Origin: JBFXAN01 sp050184225
Lineage (GTDB): Bacteria; Chloroflexota; Dehalococcoidia; CAUJGQ01
Direction of reading: 5' to 3'
NCBI GenBank assembly: GCA_050184225.1
Contig: JBFXAN010000033.1
Span: forward strand, 1-48,177
DNA: 48,177 nucleotides
Of this stretch, positions 42,664 through 48,177 are shown one piece after another. The translations under genes were made by a program, and so were the position numbers. Within the stretch, counting starts at the first letter, position 1, and each line of letters begins with the position of its first letter. The notes under the pieces were generated by a model, which did not search any database, was not told where the DNA came from, and saw nothing but the letters and a program-made list of their open reading frames with translations.

Positions 42664-42708
42664 ATAGTACCATAGGTAGTAGACATTGGCAATATCCTAT
42701 GGTACGAT
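42664..42708. promoter_or_regulatory. Divergent promoters overlapped by a 10-bp inverted-repeat operator
   Basis: GTACCATAGG (42667-42676) and CCTATGGTAC (42696-42705) are a perfect inverted repeat with a 19-base spacer. Rightward: TAGACA (42680-42685), 17 bases, TACGAT (42703-42708). Leftward, on the minus strand: TTGCCA (42692-42687), 17 bases, TACTAT (42669-42664). Each -10 box overlaps one repeat arm, so a protein bound there would block both promoters. The HTH protein at 42744 is the natural candidate. Confidence 0.6.
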
Positions 42709-42743
42709 TTCTTCAGTGGGGGTGAACCCGCCACACTCTATCC

Positions 42744-42932
42744 ATGCGAGGTGCTGAGGTGAGGGAATGGCGCACGACGCGCGGGCTGAGCCAGCATCGG
42801 CTCGCCGTCTTGCTCGGCGTCACACAGAACGCGGTCGCACGCTGGGAGAGCGGTCAGCGCAAACCGCCGGCGATGTTGGAACTTGCGCTAGAAACTCTTG
42901 ATCGTCGGCTGAAGGAGGAGCAGCCGTCATGA
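42744..42932 (+). CDS. XRE-family (Cro/C1-type) helix-turn-helix regulator
   Basis: A 62-residue protein from ATG at 42744; GTG at 42759, with GAGG seven bases upstream, is an alternative. The HTH reads LSQHRLAVLLGVTQNAVARWESG, a standard XRE motif (Q recognition helix, WE capping). It overlaps the integrase start (ATGA) and has an inverted-repeat operator 40 bases upstream, so it probably regulates itself, the integrase and the leftward operon. Confidence 0.8.
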   Translation: MRGAEVREWRTTRGLSQHRLAVLLGVTQNAVARWESGQRKPPAMLELALETLDRRLKEEQPS

Positions 42933-44521
42933 CCACAGCGTTGATCTACCCGCGCATCTCCCAACCCGGCCAGAGTGCCTACTCGATTTCGTCGCAGATT
43001 GAGGCGGCGCAGAAGCTCGCCGCTGAGCGGGGTTACGCCGTCGCCGGCGTCTTCCCCGACGAGTACACCGGCACCGAACTGGAACGTCCCGCGCTGTCTG
43101 CCCTCTTGGAGGCGATTCCTCACACCGGCGCCGCGGTGGTCATCATCCACGATGTCGATCGCATGGGACGCGAAACCTACGTGCAGGCGGTGACGGCGCA
43201 CCTGATTGAGCAGGCCGGCGCCCGCGTCGAGTTCGTGCTGACTGATACCTCCGGCGACTCCGGCGAACTCTTGAAAGACATCAAAGGCGCCCTCGCCGTC
43301 TACGAGAACCGCCAGCGGGTCGAACGCTCCCGGCGCGGGAAGAATGGCAAGGCGGCTGCCGGCTACGTCATCCCCACCGGCGGCCGGGTGCCCTTTGGCT
43401 ACGAATACCACGTGCCGGCAAAGGCCCAGGGCGAACTCCGCATCCGCGAAGACCAAGCCACCGTTGTCCGACAGATGTTCACGTGGCTCACGCTGCACCG
43501 GCTCTCCAGCTACGAGATCGCACGACGCCTGCATGAAGCCGGTGTGCCCAGTCTCGGCGATCTAACCACGGCGGTTCGCAAGAAATCGGGCCAGGCCGAG
43601 TGGTCCCCGTCCAGCGTCCGCAAAATCTTCGCGAATCCGGTCTACAAGGGTGAATGGTTCTGGGGCAAGACGCGGCGCGTGAAGCGAAACGGGCGCAAGG
43701 TACAGGTGCCGCAACCCGAGAGCGACTGGATCACGGTCCCTGTCCCCGCGATCGTCGATAGCGAGACGTGGGACGCGGCGCAAGCCTGTCTCACCGCGAA
43801 CGCAACCCGGACCTATAAGGCGACGGCGCGAGAGTACCTTCTCCGGGGCATGGTCTTTTGCCCGTGCGGCCGGCGCTGGATCGGGCGATACAAGAACCAC
43901 CTGGCGCGGGCGTACTATCGCTGTCCGTCAACGGAGTCGGAGGGATGGCGGAAAGCGTGCCTCAACCGGTTCGGCATCCGTCAGGAAACGCTGGAGGCGG
44001 CGGTGTGGCGGTATGTCGTGGACGAAATGCTGAACCCTGACCGCTTGGGCGCCGAGCTGGAGCGGCAGCGGGCCGTCGCCGTCGAGGGGGCATCCAGGCG
44101 TGAGGACCGGCTCCGGGCGATCGACTCGGCGATCAAGGATGTAGACCGCAAGCTGACGGTGCTCGTCGGACAGGCGCTTGACGGGCTACCGGGACACGTC
44201 ATCGAGCAGCACAAGCAGACGTTGCTTTCCGAGCGGCGCGACCTGGAAGAGCAACAGACGCGAGAGTTGGCCCTGTCAGCGCAGACGGACATCACACCGG
44301 GTGTCGTTGCTCAGATTGAGGACATTGCCCGGCAGGTGCAGGCAGCGGCGCCACACTTCACCCCGCGAGAACGACGCCAGATCCTTACGCTGCTGCGCTT
44401 GCGGGCGGACGTACGGGACGCAAAAAAGGTGCAGGTCAGCGGGCTGCTTACTGGTGCAGTGTTGGACCTGTCATCAACATCACATTCGCCGGGAACGTCA
44501 CCGTTCCGCGCGCCCGGCTGA
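42929..44521 (+). CDS. Large serine recombinase (integrase) reading out across the att site
   Basis: A 530-residue protein. The resolvase domain (about 3-145) has Ser11 in YPRIS as nucleophile and HDVDRMGRE with the conserved Arg. The recombinase domain spans about 165-275 (RVPFGYEY, VRKIFANPVYKGE). A zinc ribbon (MVFCPCGRRW, then YRCPS) and a coiled coil (about 375-460) follow. It overlaps the XRE gene. The frame passes through the attachment core at 44475-44484, so the last 12 residues (HSPGTSPFRAPG) are written by comM DNA; in a circular form the end would instead be 21 residues starting QNQDRPALS. Confidence 0.92.
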   Translation: MTTALIYPRISQPGQSAYSISSQIEAAQKLAAERGYAVAGVFPDEYTGTELERPALSALLEAIPHTGAAVVIIHDVDRMGRETYVQAVTAHLIEQAGARVEFVLTDTSGDSGELLKDIKGALAVYENRQRVERSRRGKNGKAAAGYVIPTGGRVPFGYEYHVPAKAQGELRIREDQATVVRQMFTWLTLHRLSSYEIARRLHEAGVPSLGDLTTAVRKKSGQAEWSPSSVRKIFANPVYKGEWFWGKTRRVKRNGRKVQVPQPESDWITVPVPAIVDSETWDAAQACLTANATRTYKATAREYLLRGMVFCPCGRRWIGRYKNHLARAYYRCPSTESEGWRKACLNRFGIRQETLEAAVWRYVVDEMLNPDRLGAELERQRAVAVEGASRREDRLRAIDSAIKDVDRKLTVLVGQALDGLPGHVIEQHKQTLLSERRDLEEQQTRELALSAQTDITPGVVAQIEDIARQVQAAAPHFTPRERRQILTLLRLRADVRDAKKVQVSGLLTGAVLDLSSTSHSPGTSPFRAPG

Positions 44522-45503
44522 TCGTCACCACATCATCTTCCAGCGGCTGCCGTAAGACCTCCAGCACCGTCTGGCCGAACTCCGGCAACTCGTCGAGGAA
44601 CAGCACGCCCCGGTGGGCCAGCGAGATCTCGCCGGGACGCGGCTGTGTCCCCCCGCCGACCAGCCCTGCATGCGAGATCGTGTGATGCGGCGCCCGGAAC
44701 GGCCGTACCCGGATCAGCGGCGACCCGGCCGGCAGCCGTCCGGCGACGCTGTAGATCTTCGTCACCTCAAGGCTCTCCGCCGGCGTCATCCGCGGCAGAA
44801 TCCCCGGCAAGGCCCGCGCCATCAGCGTCTTGCCTGCCCCCGGCGGCCCGGTGAGTAGAACGTTATGTCCACCAGATGCCGCCACCTCCAGCGCCCGCTT
44901 GACATGCTCCTGCCCGCGCACATCACGGAAGTCGGTCCCCTCGAAGTCCGCTGCCGCCTCCTCACCCACCGGCTCGAACGGCGCGATTCGCGCTTCGCCG
45001 CGAAGATGCGCCACGAGTTGACTGAGCGAGTCCACCGGTACGACTTCGATTCCATCGACGAGCGCCGCTTCGGCGGCATCCTGCCGCGAGACATACGCCG
45101 TCTGCAATCCTCGATCGCGGGCCAGCGCCACCATCGGCAGGATCCCCTGCGTGTGACGCACGCCGCCATCCAGCGATAGCTCGCCCAGCAGCACCGCATC
45201 GTGCAGGTCGGCCACCAGCACGCCGAACGAGATCAGACAGGCGATCGCAATCGGCAGATCATAGGCCGGCCCCGCCTTGCGCAGATCGGCGGGCGCGAGG
45301 TTGACCGTGATCCGGCGTGCGGGGAACGACTTACCCGAGTTGCGGATCGCCGCCCGCACCCGCTCCTTCGCCTCCTGGACGGCGGCATCGGGCAGTCCCA
45401 CCACCGTGAATGAGGGCATGGCGCCCTGGTGGCTATCGACCTCGACCTCGACCAGCTCCCCGTCCAACCCCACGAGCGCGCAGCTTCGCACCTTGGCCAG
45501 CAT
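44448..45503 (-). pseudogene. comM: 5' fragment of comM/yifB interrupted by the element
   Basis: From ATG at 45503 (MLAKVRSCALVGLDGE, the standard ComM start) there are 343 native codons, including the ChlI domain, Walker A GPPGAGKT and Walker B LFLDELPEF. After the core the frame runs 8 codons into element DNA (MTGPTLHQ) and stops. The truncated product keeps the Lon-like and Walker regions but lacks the C-terminal domain with the MNPCPCG zinc motif, so it is unlikely to be an active helicase. Confidence 0.92.
44475..44484. other. Right attachment core (att)
   Basis: CAACATCACA, the direct repeat of 26923-26932. Left of it is the integrase coding region; right of it is comM. It lies inside both the integrase frame (plus strand) and the comM frame (minus strand). 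Confidence 0.85.
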
Positions 45504-45636
45504 GCGGTGTCCTTCGTCATCCCATTCTCGCCGGGATGATATCACGCTGCGGCGAAGGTTTTTCAGGGGCCGAACCAAACACTCGCAACGAAGCGAAGCC
45601 TCGTGAGGGTTGCGACGAATCGTCGGTGTCGCGTGC

Positions 45637-46137
45637 TTAATCGCCGGTGCGGTCCTGATCCACACCACCAAGACGCCGATGGGACTTCGAAATTCCGTCG
45701 TTCGACTCGACATCGGCGAGCGTCGCGGCGTTCGCTTGCGCCGCGTGCTCGAGATCGTGCGCTGCCATCCGCTCGATCAACTGGCGCGGTGTCCAATCGG
45801 GCACACCAGAGAGCAACCCGACAGCATCCAACCGTTCCGCCGGTATCCGCTCCGTCAGCTCCAGCCCAAACCGGCGAAGCTGCCGCCACGCATCGAGAAA
45901 CCGGTCCATCGCCGCTGGCGCATCGTCGGACGCGGCTTCACACAGCTTGGCGACATACCACACTTCGATCTGCGCGACGTGATAGGCGATATCCCAGGCG
46001 CTCCACTCATCCGGCGCCGGCCGCCGAACCAGTTGCCCGGCATCAAGTCCGGCGAGCGCATCGAAGACCTCTGCCGTCGAGGCCGCGAGGTCGCCTATCG
46101 CCGGTGCCGGCGCGTCGTCACGCCCGCGGCCGCTCAT
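45637..46137 (-). CDS. DinB-like protein
   Basis: About 166 residues from ATG at 46137, overlapping the stop of the upstream gene (ATGA). The four-helix pattern (AEVFDALAGLDAGQLVRRPA, PDEWSAWDIAYHVAQIEVWY, RQLIERMAAHDLEHAAQ) is typical of the DinB/DUF664 superfamily, with His in AYHVAQ and in AAHDLEH as likely metal ligands. Such proteins include thiol-dependent transferases. It probably acts with the SCO1664-type protein encoded upstream. Confidence 0.75.
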   Translation of the reverse strand: MSGRGRDDAPAPAIGDLAASTAEVFDALAGLDAGQLVRRPAPDEWSAWDIAYHVAQIEVWYVAKLCEAASDDAPAAMDRFLDAWRQLRRFGLELTERIPAERLDAVGLLSGVPDWTPRQLIERMAAHDLEHAAQANAATLADVESNDGISKSHRRLGGVDQDRTGD

Positions 46138-46931
46138 AGCGCCGGCCACGGTACGGGGCGCCACGGCGGCGGATCGGGGTACCGGCGCGCATGCAACAGC
46201 CGCTCAACCCGCTGCCGCAGCGCCTTGCGTTCACCCTTGTCCAGCATCGCATCCAGCTCCGCCGTCACCGCGTCACCGCGCTCCAGCTTCGTCAGCAGCC
46301 GCTCCACATCGTCCAGCAACTCCGTCGGCACCGGGTCGCCGATAAAATCCCAGATCACCGTCCGCAGCTTGCCCTGGTGGTGGAAGGTGAGGCCGTGGTC
46401 GATCCCCCACAGCCGGCCCGCACCGTCGATCAGGCAGTGGCCGCCCTTGCGGTCGCCGTTGTTGGCGATGATGTCGTACACGGCCATCCGCCGCAGGTCA
46501 TCCTGCCGGTCGTCTTTAATCGTGAAGTAGTTGAGCCGTGGCCGGTGATCGATGTGCAGCTGCACCATACCCACACCATGTGGTCCATCGCGCACCACGG
46601 TCGGCGGCACAATCCCCCAGCCCAGCGCCTCCGAGAGCAGGTACGCCGCCCGCTCGCGCCGATACAGCGTGCCATCCGGATAATCCCAGAGTGGCGCCTC
46701 ACCCCGCTTCGGCTTATAGACCGCCGCCCCCGGCCCCGCCTCCGGATCTTCGAGTGCCAGCACAAACACGTAGTTCGAGCCGGTGGGCAGCAGCTTTGTA
46801 TCGGTCACATCCGCCCGCGTGAGCACATCCAGCAGACACGGCCAATCGGCACGCCAGTTGCCATTGGGCTGGCGGAAACCATCCATCAGATTGCCACGTT
46901 CGTCCACCACGCGCCGTTCCGTCTCCTCCAC
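46134..46931 (-). CDS. SCO1664-family PI3/PI4-kinase-fold protein
   Basis: A 265-residue protein. The N-terminal half (SNYVFVLALEDP, AAVYKPKRGEAPLWDYP) has a nucleotide-binding lobe with Lys in YKPKRG; the C-terminal half has the catalytic-like motif NNGDRKGGHCL and the metal-binding loop WGIDHGLTFH. This is the pattern of the SCO1664 family of actinobacteria and relatives, whose substrate is unknown. It overlaps the DinB-like gene, forming a two-gene operon. Confidence 0.82.
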   Translation of the reverse strand: MEETERRVVDERGNLMDGFRQPNGNWRADWPCLLDVLTRADVTDTKLLPTGSNYVFVLALEDPEAGPGAAVYKPKRGEAPLWDYPDGTLYRRERAAYLLSEALGWGIVPPTVVRDGPHGVGMVQLHIDHRPRLNYFTIKDDRQDDLRRMAVYDIIANNGDRKGGHCLIDGAGRLWGIDHGLTFHHQGKLRTVIWDFIGDPVPTELLDDVERLLTKLERGDAVTAELDAMLDKGERKALRQRVERLLHARRYPDPPPWRPVPWPAL

Positions 46932-46989
46932 GTCCGCCGCTAGTCACATTGTGCCGACCGTCCGCTGGGCAAGGCAAACATGCGGGAGC

Positions 46990-47125
46990 CGGCCCTCACC
47001 CCGGCTCGCTGCGCTCGCCACCCCTCGCCCGTCGGGACGAGAGAGGGGGAGCGCCACGCAACCGTGGTTGATCTGGACTCCCCTCTCCCGCAGGTGCGGG
47101 AGAGGGGCCGGGGGTGAGGGCTCCG
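46990..47125. repeat. Interspersed palindromic repeats
   Basis: Two related segments, one beginning CCCTCACCCCGGCTCGC and one (inverted) ending GGGGCCGGGGGTGAGGG, sit back to back between the SCO1664-type gene and the rhodanese gene. They belong to the same family as 15890-15930. No gene is present in this stretch. Confidence 0.6.
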
Positions 47126-47220
47126 TCCCCTCGTTCCACCCGCCTCCTCCCAGCGCTACAATCACCGCAATCCCGATCAGCCAGGCGGTTGGCCACCACC
47201 CGCACAGGAGCACCGACGCC

Positions 47221-47553
47221 ATGCAAAGTCCGCACCAGGAGCCATTCACCCGCATCTCGCCGGCCGAGGCCGCCGAATTCGTGCGTCAGGGCGCCGCCTT
47301 CATCGACGTGCGCGAACCGGATGAATACGCCGACGCCCACGCCACCGGCACCCGCCTCGTCCCCCTCAACACGATCTTTACCGACCCGACCCTGATTCCC
47401 GCCGACACCGACATCGTCTTCATTTGCCGCAGTGGCCGCCGCTCCGCCATGGCCGCGGAAATGGCCGCCGCCTCCGGTCGTGCCCAAGGCACCCTCTACA
47501 ACGTCGAAGGCGGCACCGACGCCTGGCTAGAAGCAGGACTGCCGCGAGAGTAG
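47221..47553 (+). CDS. Single-domain rhodanese
   Basis: A 110-residue protein from ATG at 47221. It has the rhodanese features AAFIDVREPDEYADAH and the active-site loop FICRSGRRSAMAA with the catalytic Cys, then NVEGGTDAWLEAGLP. It transfers sulfur from thiosulfate or persulfides, or acts as a persulfide carrier. No dedicated partner gene is adjacent. Confidence 0.85.
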   Translation: MQSPHQEPFTRISPAEAAEFVRQGAAFIDVREPDEYADAHATGTRLVPLNTIFTDPTLIPADTDIVFICRSGRRSAMAAEMAAASGRAQGTLYNVEGGTDAWLEAGLPRE

Positions 47554-47564
47554 TCAGGCAACCC

Positions 47565-47617
47565 CCGCCCCCGGCCCCTCCCCCCGCTGCCGCGCGGAGC
47601 GGGGCCGGGGGCGGGGG
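47565..47617. terminator. GC-rich hairpin between convergent genes
   Basis: The arm CAACCCCCGCCCCCGGCCCC is nearly the reverse complement of GGGGCCGGGGGCGGGGGTTG at 47598-47617. It lies between the rhodanese and OsmC stops and is probably a bidirectional terminator and another member of the palindromic repeat group. Confidence 0.65.
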
Positions 47618-47623
47618 TTGGTC

Positions 47624-48157
47624 TTACGCAATCACACTCAACTCCGGCGTCACCTTCACCTGGTTGATTAGCGTGTTCCCCACCGGCGACGTTCGCAGCG
47701 TGTGCTCCCACACCTCGCGCAACGCCGCCTCGTCCGCGTCAGCCTGGACATAGAGCTTCACCTTCACCTCGTCAATGCCCGAATGCCCCTCATCGTTGAT
47801 CCCCATGAACGAAAATGCATTCTCCTGCGTCGACTCCAGCGACAGCTCCAGGTTGCGTAGCTCGATCTTCCGCCGGCTCGCATTGATGATCAGCCCGGTG
47901 GCGAGACACGCCCCATACGCCCCCAACACATACTCCACCGCGTTCGGCGCCTCATCCTCTCCGGTCAGATGCGACGGCTCATCCACCAGGAACGTATGAT
48001 TCCGCACCCCCACCTTCAACTTCAGCCCCCCCAGCCACCGCACCCGCGACGCCTTCGGCGCCCGCGCATTCTTCGCCTCTGCCCCAACGACCCCCAGCGC
48101 CTCCTCGAACTCCCCCCAATCAATCCCCTTCCGCACATCCACCCGTTCGGCTGTCAT
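47624..48157 (-). CDS. OsmC-family protein
   Basis: A 177-residue protein from ATG at 48157. It has the OsmC/Ohr fold pattern (FLVDEPSHLTGEDEAPNAVE, GAYGACLATGLIINA, then TSPVGNTLINQVKV). The first redox Cys is present in GACLATG, but the position of the second (usually CPV) reads SPV, so a two-cysteine peroxidase cycle is doubtful. It may be a one-Cys variant or a nonperoxidase OsmC-like protein. Confidence 0.8.
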   Translation of the reverse strand: MTAERVDVRKGIDWGEFEEALGVVGAEAKNARAPKASRVRWLGGLKLKVGVRNHTFLVDEPSHLTGEDEAPNAVEYVLGAYGACLATGLIINASRRKIELRNLELSLESTQENAFSFMGINDEGHSGIDEVKVKLYVQADADEAALREVWEHTLRTSPVGNTLINQVKVTPELSVIA

Positions 48158-48177
48158 CTGACCGTCCTTTCACCGCA

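Larger units (their letters stand above)
26923..44484. mobile_element. 17.56-kb serine-integrase element inserted in comM
   Basis: Direct 10-bp repeats bound the element, the host comM gene is cut exactly at them, and a large serine recombinase gene lies at the right end. The content includes a replication protein of primase-polymerase type, a Spo11-like protein, tape measure, terminase subunits, an HTH regulator with a divergent operator, and many small zinc-binding proteins. Portal, capsid, protease, other tail and lysis genes are not recognisable. It is therefore a decayed prophage or a satellite-like packaged element. Base composition resembles the host, suggesting long association with similar hosts. 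Confidence 0.88.

Overview
The window is a GC-rich bacterial chromosome segment that fits a Chloroflexota/Thermomicrobia-like organism. The evidence is very high third-position GC, frequent GTG/TTG starts behind GGAGG-type ribosome binding sites, a TIGR03960-type radical SAM protein, a DUF5522 protein, an SCO1664-type kinase-fold protein, and short palindromic repeats between genes. The lineage is inferred from gene content and style; no rRNA or tRNA gene is visible.

Host region, left (1-26.9 kb). In order: the 3' part of a phosphonoacetate hydrolase gene (phnA); a secreted SnoaL-fold protein; a two-gene dikinase-like operon on the minus strand (4124-5857 and 1885-4110); a small protein plus retropepsin-like protease pair; a FIST sensory protein and a membrane-anchored protein; an epoxide-hydrolase-like enzyme; a CvpA-like membrane protein overlapping tail to tail with a Kef-type antiporter; a PLP-dependent threonine dehydratase-like enzyme; a second SnoaL protein; a three-GAF histidine kinase; an HpcH/HpaI aldolase; an MFS exporter with a DUF5522 protein; a radical SAM protein flanked by inverted repeats; an oligopeptide-type ABC importer lacking its ATPase genes; a Nudix-like protein; and a HEPN-MNT pair whose HEPN gene is frameshifted.

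Inserted element (26923-44484, 17.56 kb). It splits the comM/yifB gene (Mg-chelatase-like AAA+ helicase). Both halves are intact at the junctions, share a 10-bp core (CAACATCACA), and rejoin in silico to a 506-residue ComM. A large serine recombinase at the right end reads out through the attachment core into comM. The left two thirds run rightward: a DNA-binding protein, small RHH-like and unknown proteins, a Spo11/Topo VI-A-like protein without a B subunit, a primase-polymerase/P-loop replication protein, several zinc-ribbon miniproteins, an HTH protein, an HExxH protein, then a tape measure protein and small and large terminase. The right third carries leftward genes (zinc fingers, a secreted thermonuclease with an Excalibur motif, unknown proteins, a SWIM zinc-finger protein), controlled by what looks like a divergent promoter/operator switch next to a Cro/C1-type HTH gene and the integrase.

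The element has packaging (terminase) and tail-length (tape measure) genes but no recognisable portal, capsid, protease, other tail or lysis gene. It is either a decayed prophage or a satellite-like element that borrows virions from a helper. It is the most interesting part of the window.

Host region, right (44.5-48.2 kb). The 5' half of comM, a DinB-like protein overlapping an SCO1664-type kinase-fold gene, a single-domain rhodanese and an OsmC-family protein.
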